Origin: Lunularia cruciata
Lineage: Eukaryota > Streptophyta > Marchantiopsida > Lunulariales > Lunulariaceae
Length of the DNA stretch: 64,000 nt
Assembly (NCBI GenBank): GCA_948567375.1
Contig: OX419760.1
Coordinates: 36,270,001-36,334,000 of the forward strand
Direction: 5' to 3'
Each line of letters begins with the position of its first letter. Position 1 is the stretch's first letter. Below, piece after piece: positions 45,546-56,454 of the stretch. The translations under genes and the position numbers were made by a program. The notes below the pieces were generated by a model that searched no databases, was not told the DNA's origin, and worked only from the letters and a program-made list of their open reading frames with translations.

Positions 45546-48500
45546 ATGGCATGTTGTAGACGCTTACTGCTGCTTCGAGTGCTGCTGAATCGGCAGAGTG
45601 TGCAGGAGGCTGTGGAAAGAGGTGCACTTTCGCATTCTCCCGCAGCTCTACTGCATACGTTCGGTAGTGGTGCTGGCGTTGCTCTGGACAAGAAGATCAC
45701 TCCTCCCAGGAGCCGTCTTACTTGGGTATCCACTGCAATTTTCAAACTTAACTCATCCTTTTCTGCCAATTTCCTTCTTCCTGGTCTCTCTGCCTGCTAC
45801 TTTAAAGGTTTCAATATTCTAAGCAGCTTCATTCATACATTCATTCATTTATCACTTACTTTTGATGGTTTTGTTGCATTATTTTGGAGTGTTCTGATCT
45901 CATAAACATGAAGTCGTGGATCGAAAAATTGGTGATCTAGAGTAAAAGTGGGGAATCCCTGACTTTGATTGAGCTTGATTGACAGAGGCGTCTTTTGACG
46001 GGGACCATTTTGGGTTCTGTGATAGCAAGTGGAGCATATGTCGGTACGAGGGACGAATCAACCATCAGGTAACTCTTTCGTCTCTCCCGTTTGTTTTTGA
46101 GAGTCTGGTAAATTTTGTATCTCTGTTGTCTGGATGGTGGTGGTGAAGTTAGACAAATGTAGGTTGTGGTTCATGTTAAATGTGAAGGAATTTGTAGCTG
46201 ATTAAAGTTGTTTGGATCAAAGCGGTACGTTAGTGTTTTTGTTGTTTACAGGAGGCGGTGTTGAAATTAGACAACGTAAGTTGTGGTTTTTGGTACATGT
46301 GAGGGATCTTGTAACTGATTAATCTGTTTGGATCACAGTGGATGGGCGTTCGAGGCTTCAAAGTTAGCAAATCCGTTGTTTAGATTGTTTGATCCCGAGG
46401 ATGCCCATCGGCTAGCTATATGGGCTGCTTCTCAAGGTCTAGTGCCCAAGGAGAACAGACCTGATCCAGGTATCTTGGCGATTGAGATTTGGGGTCGCAA
46501 TTTTTCGAACCCAATAGGGCTTGCAGCAGGTTTTGACAAAAATGCCGAGGCCGTGGAGGGATTGCTTGGGCTTGGTTTTGGCTTTGTGGAGGTGGGGTCT
46601 GTAACACCAGTGCCTCAAGAAGGCAATCCAAGGCCACGAGTTTTCAGATTGCACGAAGAGGGGTAAGCAAGTATGTCACGGATAATCTCACTCGTAGTTG
46701 TAAGGAATGAACTGGAGTCCTCCATAGTTGTCTTGTTTGCCAGTAGACCTGCACACGGATTTGTCTTGATATCAACTTTTTTATCACTCAACTTTCTCCT
46801 GAATTGCTCGTGTCACCTTGCGAGGAACTGTGATGTAATAGGAGGCGTGCCAAGTCGCAGCAGGATCTCATTGCTAATCATACTGGCTATTTGGACTACT
46901 TTGCTTAACATGTCATGCCACGTTTGTTTTAACTTTGCCACTTGTATCACCGGAAGTTGGTCCAAGAGTAAGAGTACTGGATGCCCAGTCTAATTGCTGG
47001 CTTCATTTCTTGCTGAGTTTAGGGCTATCATTAATCGATATGGTTTCAATAGCGAGGGGATCATGGCGGTAGCAAAGAGACTTGGTGCACAACATGGAAA
47101 ACGGAAGCTAGCAGAGACAACCAAACCGGCAATCTATGCAGACGAGAAGCAATTTGGTGGGAAAGCTGGTCCTGGTATTTTAGGTGTCAATCTTGGAAAA
47201 AACAAGACAAGCACTGATGCTTCATCCGACTATGTACAGGGCGTTCACACTTTGTCGCAATACGCGGATTACTTGGTACGTCTAGGTGAATCTTACACTC
47301 TCTCTATATACGTTTTTGTGCTCGAATTGTAATGTTAACGACGTTTAAGCATTGCCAGCGACTTTGCGGTCCTCTCTCTCTTTCTGTGATGAACGTGATG
47401 AACACTAAGAAGCTGCCTCATAAATATCTGTCTGTGAGTAACGGAGCAGAAGCTCTTAGAAACTCCAGTTGCAGATGAAGCGTTCCAGGTATTTATATAG
47501 ACGTCGCAAGAACACCACCCTTCTGGATAGGATTGCCTATTAGCAGCAGGTCCTCTCCAATAAAATTGCTCATGGGACACGTCTGAGTTGTTTCTGCCCG
47601 GATAGCAGTGTCTAGTATACGTTAGACTCATCTTCATACAAGGATACAACTTTTATTGCAGAAAGCAATGTGAATATGTATTTCTCGTTCGAACCCTTTA
47701 AGATTTCGAGCAATTTACCTGTCAGAATACCTTGTCCTACTAGTTTGTGTCCTGAAACAGGCACATTTACCTAAGTCGTACTGTCCAGTGTTGGATCTTA
47801 AGTTTTGCTTACAAGCTTGGGAAATTGGCTGTTACTTGCACTGCCACTCAGGTCTACTCATCCGGACTCCTTGCAAGTTAGGAGAAACTAGGTTTAGGGG
47901 CAAGACTCTCTTACTCAAGCTTCAAAATCTAGAATTATGTTATCTGAAATGGTAGTGGAGTTATCCAACTGATCGTCAAATTCTGAAGTTTGTACTGCAG
48001 TTTGACAGGTCATGGCATTACTCACCTTGTCAACTTTCCTTCGTTCTCTCATCTGCGTTTCTGTGGGTTCAATTCTCTTGACGTGCTGCAGGAGAGTAAG
48101 ATCTTGAATTGGTTGGTTGCATGTAGGTCATAAATATCTCGTCTCCTAACACCCCTGGGTTGCGGAAGCTTCAAGGGAGGAAGGAGCTGAAAGATCTTAT
48201 AAAGAAGGTATGTCTGGTCAATAGAGCACGTATATTGCGTGTCCTGTTTCTCTGGCTTGTAATTTCGGCAGGGTTAAGGATGCATTTAGATGAATATTTA
48301 GACATCTGCTGGGCTCGTCCCGAGATCATGGTATTTAGAGCGTCATGGAAAATAAGTTGCCCGGAGGTAATCCCCAGCGCTCTTACGTCGTTTCGTAGGT
48401 TGTAATATCAGCACTGAATTCTTTGTCTGGAAAGGTCTGCAGCTGCCTTTGACATAGCCGATTCTTTTTGAAGGTTTTGGCTGCAAGGGATGACATGCAG

Positions 48501-50020
48501 TGGGGTGAAGATGGCCCCCCACCATTGTTGGTAAAGATTGCACCGGATTTGTCCAAGGAAGACCTTTCTGATATTGCAGCGGTAAACCTAGCTCCGCAAG
48601 CTATGTGTGAAAATGAGGAATTCGTTTGACTGTCTGGTGATACAAATATAGAATCATTTTCCTGAGCTCAGATCAGATGTTTTCGAGATGCCAGTTCTTT
48701 CTCCATCACACTTCGGCACTCGAAGAATTCCTAACTATTCCTCATCGTGCTGTGTAGGTTGTACTCACACTGAGGGTTGATGGACTGGTGAGAGTTCGTT
48801 CTTATCACTTTTATTGGAATACACAATTAAACTATATGACAAATTGTACTTCAGAGTAGGAGTCTTGTTGATTATACTGGGACCGGAGGTCGTCAGAGAA
48901 CAAGATGTGGAAGGATTCTGGAAACAATGGATTGGAGACGTTTCCATAATAGTAAGAGTATTTCAGGATGAGGTTCTACACTCTGAGGTTTTACATAAAC
49001 CTCCCATAGATACTTCCCAAAAGCGTGGATAACTCAATTGCAGGACTCTACTTTTCTGCAGGTCATATCTAACACAACTATTTCAAGACCAGACTCCGTA
49101 ACACGACTGCCTAATGGGAATGAGACTGGTGGACTCAGTGGAAAACCGTTGTTGAAGATGTCAACGGATGTGTTGAGTGAGATGTTTCAGCTTACGAGGG
49201 TAAGTCGTCTGAACCGTGGTGTTGTTATCGTTAAATGAGCACAGTGAAGGAAATTCTATCCTTCTTTTTCACTCAGGTATCCAATCTATATACTGATTGT
49301 AGTGCTCTTAAGTTTACTGCTCCCACGTCAACTTTAGAAGCTGAAACTGTTGTGGTGGTTTAACAGGGGAAGGTTCCCTTGATTGGAGTCGGAGGAGTCA
49401 GCAGGTAACAAAGTGCTTCCATATCCATTTCTGTCAAAAGGCTCAACATTCGTTGTGTTTATCGTCATGATTTGCCAAATTATTCCAAATTATATGACTA
49501 TCTTACTTCCCAACCTTGTCTTGTCCATCTTTGGCTGTTCCTTTTCAACTGAGTATATGTGAGGGTGTTACAGTGGCGAAGACGCATACATGAAAATACG
49601 CGCTGGTGCTTCCTTGGTTCAGTTATATTCCGCATTTGCGTTTGACGGTCCTGCTCTCATCCCAAGGATAAAGGTGAGACTCAGTGCCTTATTGGGTTAC
49701 TAGCAGTTTTGATGTAGCACAATACCTCCAAGTCCTGGCCTGATATCCGTGCATATTGTAAGGTTTGTTTGTTCGCAGAAGATCCATCATAGACGGAGGG
49801 AACTTTTACCATAAGCGGCATACCTAGGTGCAGATAGGAGGAAAATTGTAAACCCTGATACGTCTTTCTTGGATTAACCCACTAATCGTTTGTCTCAACT
49901 TCCATACCAAGTTTGATTACAATGAATTCGTTGGTTATGGAGCAGACTGAGTTGGCGGCGTGTCTGGAAGCTGATGGGTACAAGTCGGTGGCAGAGGCAG
50001 TAGGGGCAGATTTCCGATAG
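45546..50020 (+). CDS. PYRD: Mitochondrial dihydroorotate dehydrogenase (class 2), 11 exons
   Basis: Exons: 45546-45725, 45986-46068, 46339-46662, 47023-47275, 48127-48207, 48474-48581, 48758-48787, 49062-49199, 49367-49404, 49574-49673, 49946-50020 (TAG). All introns are GT-AG and phases agree; 469 residues, the usual plant length. It oxidises dihydroorotate to orotate with FMN and quinone, step 4 of pyrimidine synthesis, in the inner mitochondrial membrane. Exon 1 is an Arg/Leu-rich presequence ([17 protein letters not shown]). Exon 2 codes a membrane helix ([15 protein letters not shown]). Then come [12 protein letters not shown], the family signature [20 protein letters not shown], the catalytic serine motif [25 protein letters not shown], and the FMN phosphate site [20 protein letters not shown] with LVQLYS. 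ATG 45546 is chosen because it opens the presequence. No lesion was seen, so it is probably functional. Confidence 0.97.
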
Positions 50021-51100
50021 CAAATCGTGAAGCTGAATTTAATCCAATCTAAAATGTAGAGGAGGGCACGGGTTCCATATGCATTCCCGGTGCATTGTAG
50101 GCGCTAGCTGGCCACTTAGGTAAGCAAAACGAGAAGCTTGCATTTGGCAAGCTCTTCTTTCCCATCAGCTGGCATTGACAGGCATTTCCGTTTCTGGAGT
50201 TGCTTTGAGTTTCGTAAACGAATCACTCGGATGGCAGCACGGGTGCAGTGTGTCCAGCTCCACCAGCCAATTTTTGCAACTTGCATGGTCAGAACCTGCG
50301 AAAGTCCTGAGAGCTTGTTTGAACCCTTCGGGAATGATTCCCCCATGAAAGAAGGTTCTTCGATGTATGGCGGAATTACAAGTCATACGATATAGAAGAG
50401 CAAGTCATGAGCCCGTCTCCCCTGAAAAGAAAGAAGCTTGTGACCTGCTTTCCAAAAGTTCTTTTGCCACCAGTGGATTCTTGAGTGCGTTTTTCAATGC
50501 TGGATAATTCCCTATCCTGCCACTATCAGCCAAAAATTTTACGCACTCTTTTGATTAAGAATAAGAAGATTAAAGGTAAAGAAAAGCTTCGGAAGTTGTC
50601 GCAAAGATCCATTCTGTATCCTTGAATTCTAACTCAAAATTGTTATGAGGTCCATGGAGTCCAACTTGGTATTTGAGGCTATGGGACAATCCAAGTAGAT
50701 AATGAAGTAGAGAGAGAGTAGAATGGATGACTAGTTGAGTATGTACAACTCTAAAGCATTTGAAAATTTAAGAACTTAAGAAGGCGGATGAGAAAATTTT
50801 CAATCAATAAGTTTCCAGTTGAAATATGTCAATTTTTGTTACTGGTTTCAATCTGTTTCACTTCATTGCCTCTTTGTATTACCTTGCTTCGGTTACCTTT
50901 AATCTACTTTGCGTAACGCTTGTTCTTGCTTTTCTAAACTACTACACCCTTTCATTACTTGTACTCCAAGCTTAATCAAGTACTAGTATGCAAGATCTGA
51001 ATACTAGAAGGTATGGCCAGATGGACAATGAAACATTCTACAAAGCGGATGTATCTCGTTCTACAAAGCGGATGTATCAAGCGGATGTTAATGGAGACTA
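50021..51100. other. 3' flank of dihydroorotate dehydrogenase and spacer
   Basis: No second gene. Overlapping short frames at 50116-50395 on both strands carry no motif. A small direct repeat TTCTACAAAGCGGATGTATC occurs twice at about 51035-51080. Confidence 0.4.
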
Positions 51101-51137
51101 AGACTGTACTCACAAACACTCCATTACCAATTACGTT

Positions 51138-51930
51138 TCTAGATGTTGAGACCTAGGTGAAAGGATCCACCACTTTACCCTTGTGTTTGTGATTGGTACA
51201 AATTTGTATGCAGTCTAAGCTCTATTCATAGCATTCTCTTAACTTAGTTTGCACACTTTTAGCATTTAAAATATATTTGCATGCATCATTGCTGCACTCG
51301 GACCTCTGACGTTGGTGTCTTTTCAAATATCGTTATGCACTGATTCTAGAATCTTTGCATCTTGTTCAAATAGTATTAAAAGTAAAATAGTGACGCATCT
51401 TGTGGAGTTTACATACCTCAAGTTCTTGTACACTAAACTATGTTTACAAATTCTATGTTTCTAGATGTTGAGACTACCTGAAAAGTATAGCACTAGGTTT
51501 TTGGATGCCTGTAATATAGTGTACACTTCATAGGCAATACACTTTTGCTCTTGGAAAGCATCATGATAGATTATATTTTAGAAGGTTTTAAAGAAGGCTT
51601 ATTTTGAGTAGTGTTAGCCAGCATTAGTTCATTGAATCTGATTCTTCAAATGCATTTGTAGGTTGAGATTAGGTGCAAGATATGGCACTAGGTTTCTGAG
51701 TGTCTGTCATACAATATACACTTCCCCGACTACGCATTTTTGCTTTCGGTAAGCATTCTATTTTACAAGGTATTCAATAATGCTTACTTTAACAGCTTTT
51801 GCAGAACTTAGTTCACTGAATGTGAGTTTCCAACTGCGTTTGCAAAGATTAAGATCAAGTGAAAGGTATTGCACTAGGCTTTTGAGTGTCTATAATACAA
51901 TATGCACTTCCCCGTTCCAATCGTGTTTCG
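51138..51930. repeat. Degenerate repeat with about 185-190 bp period
   Basis: The block GTTGAGA-TA-GTGAAA-TAT-GCACTAGG, then GAGTGTCTGTAATACAATAT, then CACTTCCCCG recurs from about 51468, 51660 and 51845, with a shorter start at about 51138. Between them, a TTAGTTCA-TGAAT-TGA-TT segment is also shared. No coding frame is conserved. Confidence 0.6.
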
Positions 51931-53187
51931 GATTGAACGTCTTATTATGATTCAGATTATGAATTGAACGCAATAACCAGGAGCCATAGTTCTAGGATTG
52001 GAGGTGTACCTAGCTCTTTCTTTTAAATCCACCTTTGGTAGGCTTGGCTTGCCAGTCGATCATCATGAGGATGATCAGCTGGATTCACTGTAACACCCTA
52101 CCAAAATGGCCATCCATGAAACTATATGCTGTACTCCGAAGTGCTTCAAAGCAAATCTATATGAAAATAATAAGAAGAATATCCGATAATGTAATTTTGT
52201 CCTTGGTAGTTCGCACAGCGAACGGATCGCTTCCGACTTTGGCATTGTCAAGCTGAGTAAAGCTCGAGCAAGTTGACTTAATTACGGGAGGCTGAAAGAG
52301 GGTTGGGGGAACGTTGGGTATTTTCCTTTCCTTATGTTCTCAAAATTTTTATTTCTCAACGATTTTGATTTCAGGATCCCTGATATTTGTCCCAGTGCGG
52401 AACGTCAAAGGACCAAGTTAATGTAAATGACAGTAATCTAAATCAAACTGTCATTTTGAATCACCTGTGTCGATCAAGGCTCCAAACTGAGGATAAATAA
52501 GGATCCGGACCGCGTAAAGAAAAGAGAAATATCTGTAGTAGAACCGATCATCTTACGAAGCCATAATATCAAGCCCGGTATGCGCATTTTGCTAACGTGG
52601 CATTGCCGATAGTTTAAAGGATTTATTGATTAACTCATCTCCAAGGTAGCCTACTATAAGGAAGTAGAATTACTCGAAGGTCAAATATGATTATGCTTAC
52701 ACGTAAATGTAATGAAATTATTATAGCTGCATCATATGCAAAACTACTATGATTCCATTCAAGCTTCATCATGGTATCTCTGAAATGAGTAAAATGAAGT
52801 TTGTACTTATGCTAGTGCGAGTTGAATCCTTAGGAATTCAATTTGTTGTACTGAACTGTACCTCCGAGTTCTACTTGATCGAACCTCCTCCAAGAGCCAC
52901 CCGGGCAACGTCCCGGTCACCAGTAGCCCACACCCGCTGAGAATCAGTACGTTCATCAAACCTTCCCTAAATAAGAACCCTTCGCTCTTCAATCTCCAGC
53001 GCCCTCCTGCTACAGTAACAGTTCTACCTGGCCGCGCGATTTGGAGGCCATCCCGGGATGCGCGATACGCACATCCCGGGGTAGAAGGAACAAATGGCAT
53101 AGCGTGCTTACAATTTGTACACTAAACGGAGAGTGGAAAGTTCTCAATGAGATGCTGTTAAAATGTTTTTTATTATAGATTGGACCG
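51931..53187. other. Spacer with a GC-rich island
   Basis: No recognised gene. 52860-53085 is markedly GC-richer than its surroundings. A minus-strand open frame (52807-53100) runs through it without a motif I know. The island ends in the hairpin at 53052-53080, about 110 bp before the non-LTR insertion. Confidence 0.4.
53052..53080. repeat. GC-rich hairpin
   Basis: CCCGGGATG (53052-53060) pairs with CATCCCGGG (53072-53080). Inside the loop GCG and CGC can pair as well. It could be a foldback element end, a terminator-like structure or chance. Confidence 0.7.
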
Positions 53188-53200
53188 CTTTGACCACGAG

Positions 53201-54478
53201 CAGCCTTTATGTCTTGATAGGTCACTATTTGCATAAGCTTTGTGCACTGCCCCTCGCATTTCCTCAGGAGGCTTGTCAGGGATGGTTTATGAGCACCTTA
53301 GAGATTGCTTCCAGGCAGATAATCCTTCTAGTGGTTTTACCGAGTTGTTTCAGGTGGCTGCAGCAGTAGCGAGAGGAGATATTCCTATGTCGGTTAGTCG
53401 GGTCTTAGGTGCTAGTCGACTTTTTGCGATTGAGAAGGACACGGGAGGCATTAGACCGATTGCTATTGGAGAGATCTTTTTGCGTTTGGTCAGTCGTACC
53501 ATTGTCCTTCAGCATCGTTCTCACTTTCGACAACACCTTAGTCCACATCAGTTTGGAGTAGCTACACCTGGAGGATGTGAGGCTATATCTCTAGGCATTA
53601 GAGCACTCCTAGATATCCATCCGGAGTGGGTCGTCCTACAGGTGGATGTTGAGAACGCTTTTAATAGCGTCTCACGTGCATCCATCTTTAGAGAGCTTAG
53701 GGAGGCTGGTGGATCCTTGGCGAGTCTCATTCCTTTTGTGCGGTCTTTTTATGGCTCTCCTGCTTCCCTTTACTACCAGCATGGTGGTTCACAGGAGGGA
53801 GTCACCGTCTTGGAGTCAGCTGTTGGTACACGTCAGGGAGATCCTTTGGGGAGGCCTTTATTTGCCATGGCTCACTTTAGAGCTCTCCTGTTTACTACTT
53901 TGGCCATGCTAGGTTGTGTATTTCCATCCTTGGCAGATGATACACACATCGTAGGCCCTGTAGATCAGATTAGGCAGGCCTTTGACTACTTGACTACCGA
54001 GCTACATCTAGTAGGCTTGAGAGTCAAGGTGTCAAAGTGTAGGGCATGGTCCCCTTTAGGTATCCCTCCCCACCTTGAGCTTCCAGAGGGGTGTATCACA
54101 TCCACAAAGGGACTTCGTGTTCTTGGAGTGCCAGTACGATCGGAGGATTTTGTCACACGCTTCTTGGACGCTGCCCTTGCAGAGGATGTTCTCCATGTGG
54201 ATGACCTTCCATTACTAGGAGATCCGCAGGTGGCATTTGGTATACTCTCTTCCAGTATTGCTCGTCGACCATCCTACCTCATCCGTACAATTCCTCCCTC
54301 ACCGTCCTTCCTATCACGTCTGAGAGCATTTGATAGGAGGATTATGGGAGTCTTAGGTGATATTATTGGACCAAGGACTTTTGAGTGTGTGACAGGGGAT
54401 TTGGCACGTAGACAGACGGCTCTACCAATCTCATGTGGTGGGGTGGCTTGCTTTCTATGGAGGAGATGGCACCTATAG
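53201..54478 (+). pseudogene. Reverse transcriptase domain of the non-LTR element
   Basis: Open from the truncation point to a stop created by a frameshift near the end. Motifs in order: SGMVYEHLRDCF, GGIRPIAIGEIFLRLVSRT (motif 2 region), HQFGVATPGGCEAI, motif A QVDVENAFNSVSRASIFREL, motif B RQGDPLGRPLFAMAHF, motif C LADDTHIVGP with the catalytic Asp pair at 53936-53941, and the thumb-side RVLGVPV. It makes cDNA from the element RNA at the nicked target. The frame is lost after SCGGVACF: compared with the minus-strand copy one base is missing, and the true continuation is in the next frame (MEEMAPIAFLGSWALL). Confidence 0.93.
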
Positions 54479-55593
54479 CGTTTTTAGGTAGTTGGGCTCT
54501 CTTGGCACCCCTACTTGCCTCTCGTTTTGTGGTTGCTGATAGGCCGGTTTTGGAGACTTATGTGACAGAGGTGGAGGGAGGATCCTTTTCTCTCCAGGTG
54601 TTATTGCGGCAGACGAGAGATAGTCTATCTCCACGAGCACGAGAGGGTTTTCCACCGTTTGCTTCACTATCGTCAGAATGGACTAGAGGTCTACAGTCTT
54701 CCTTGATAGAGCGACAGTGTGAGCATACGCTACATTCTCTCTTAGTTGACTTGTCCATTCCTCAGGCTACTAGAGCATGTCTACGCTCTTGCTCCGGCAA
54801 GGGTGCAGGCTCATGGATCCTAGCTCGACCATGCATTAGGGCTTTCCGACTCGCACCGGCTACTTTCTCTACAGCGATGAGGTTTCGCCTAGGTTTGGTC
54901 CACCCATCTGCATCTTCACTACTCACTTGTGAGTGTGGTTCTACACTAGATGCAGCGGCGGTCCACATGACACGGTGTCCTTTTGGAGGATAGAGGATAG
55001 CTACCCATGATGCCATTAGAGACATAGTGTTTGCTATGGCACGAGAGAGTGGATACTTGGCTTGGAGGGAGCGTTCGTATGCATTGCAGACGTCACGTGT
55101 CAGGGCAGACTTATACCTGGTCCGAGATGATCAGGTGACAGTAGCGGATGTCATGGTGACGGACCCTACGCGTGATACAGTTTTGGAGGGAGTGATTACC
55201 CATCCCCCTAGATGGGCGGCGAGTGCAGCAGCAGGTCGCAAGGTCTCCAAGTATAGGGGCATGCAGCGAGGTCACCTCTTTGTTCCTCTAGCCTTGGAGT
55301 TATATGGAGCGATGGACACGGCATTTGACACATTTGTCAGGGAGTGCGCGAGAGCTTATCATGTTAGGCGTCAAGGGATACCACTCTCACTCTCATACTT
55401 TGTAGCTTACTTTAGACAGCGTGTATCCATTGCTCTACAGAGGGCAGTGGCTGGTGCAATCCATAGGAGAGCAATCACATTAGGTGATGTTTCTTTGGAT
55501 GCTCCAGTTGTGTGTAGACCGTACGACTTGCATAGCTCGGATATCTTAGGTGCGGTATGGCAGATTTCTCATACAGACTCTATTGGGGCTTAG
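54463..55593 (+). pseudogene. C-terminal Cys/His knuckle and restriction-like endonuclease domain of the non-LTR element
   Basis: It continues the protein in the second frame, with an in-frame TAG at 54991-54993. The knuckle CECGSTLDAAAVHMTRC (C-x-C-x9-H-x3-C; 54928-54978) is followed by RESGYLAWRERSYALQTSRV. The endonuclease-like core is RADLYLV (55102-55122), then VADVMVTDP (from about 55141), then KVSKYRG (55235-55258) and HLFVPLALELYGAMD. Aspartates in two strands followed by K-x2-K-Y fit the PD-(D/E)xK layout of R2-type endonucleases, with Ala in place of the usual Pro. The stop TAG at 55591 lies in a hairpin loop. Confidence 0.75.
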
Positions 55594-55678
55594 CCCCATG
55601 TTACCTTTTTTGTCTCTCCCTTGTACGGCTTGATGGGGTCTTCCCATCCTTCATTTTTCCTACGCGGTCGCCTTTTTT
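55585..55678 (+). promoter_or_regulatory. 3' end structure of the non-LTR element (two hairpins)
   Basis: Hairpin 1, GGGGC-TTA-GCCCC, spans 55585-55597 and contains the stop codon in its loop. Hairpin 2, GATGGG-GTCTT-CCCATC, spans 55632-55648. Both persist, entire or nearly so, in most of the tail copies in this window. In other LINE families the reverse transcriptase recognises such 3' structures; the role here is inferred. Confidence 0.6.
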
Positions 55679-55869
55679 CTTTGACCACGAGTACGTTGAG
55701 TTTCAGCCTTTGACTTTTATATATGTGCCTATACGTTCTCGTTGACTTGACTTTCATAAACATTCAGAAACAAGGTGTTAGAATGTCAACTCTTGGATTC
55801 ATCCACGTATACCTTGGAATGACCAGGTGCAAGAAAGAAAAATTATGCTACACTAAAGACAATATACCA

Positions 55870-56319
55870 CTAATGGCTTAAGCACACCGTCCTCTTGTCT
55901 TGTCCGACTATTCCAGATTTTCCATGGACTCGCGGCGCCAAGAGAAAGATGGGTTTCCAAATCGTCAGAAAAGGTGTTCTCGGGGGACAACCAACACCCT
56001 TCTTGTGTGAACTATCGCCAGTTTGGTAGTTTTTCTTACACATGTGACAGACTGGTCGCAGGTACCAGATAGTGCACTTCAGACAAATTATAAGCTCGAA
56101 ACCCTTTACAATTGGCTGGTGAATATTGAGCCAGTTCACCAACAAGTTTCTCGTTTGGCATTGAAAAGGCTTCAGAACCGCAGAAAACTCGTATAAACGT
56201 GTATGAAGTTCTTTGTGATCAAGCTTTAAGAGGTGAAAGACGTTTTGAAAAGATTCAGTTACCATGTTCTTTCTTCTGTTCTTCTTCTTACATTCACCAA
56301 TGCAATCCACCATAATCAT
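55870..56319 (-). CDS. Hypothetical 149-residue open frame
   Basis: Starts at an ATG at 56319 and has no recognised family. Notable features: a basic N-terminus (ECKKKNRRKNM), and a possible metal site made of CLKC and CHMC about 10 residues apart. Its length is unusual for AT-rich spacer, but there is no supporting neighbour, promoter or splice site. It could equally be chance or part of a transposon. Confidence 0.25.
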   Translation of the reverse strand: MIMVDCIGECKKKNRRKNMVTESFQNVFHLLKLDHKELHTRLYEFSAVLKPFQCQTRNLLVNWLNIHQPIVKGFELIICLKCTIWYLRPVCHMCKKNYQTGDSSHKKGVGCPPRTPFLTIWKPIFLLAPRVHGKSGIVGQDKRTVCLSH

Positions 56320-56454
56320 ATCCTATGAATGAATCAAGCTAAGGTCCACAATGATTTCTGATATCAGTAAGCTTGTGGATAATTCTGATGTGTTGGTCTA
56401 TTAACATGGTCTAATATTACTCCTCGTACCGCAAGCAGCATGATTTATGCTATG

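Larger units (their letters stand above)
53188..55691 (+). mobile_element. 5'-truncated non-LTR retrotransposon with perfect 13-bp target-site duplication
   Basis: CTTTGACCACGAG is repeated exactly at 53188-53200 and 55679-55691; the element proper is 53201-55678. It starts inside the coding region, just upstream of the reverse transcriptase (the minus-strand copy at 18.3 kb continues further 5'). It ends CTACGCGGTCGCC plus a short T-rich stretch, with no poly(A). Coding lesions are few: a one-base frameshift near 54437-54460 and a TAG at 54991. The clean duplication and low damage make it the youngest copy in the window. Confidence 0.95.

Noticed and set aside
46416-46654. Minus-strand open frames in the dihydroorotate dehydrogenase region
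   Set aside because: They are antisense shadows of exon 3.
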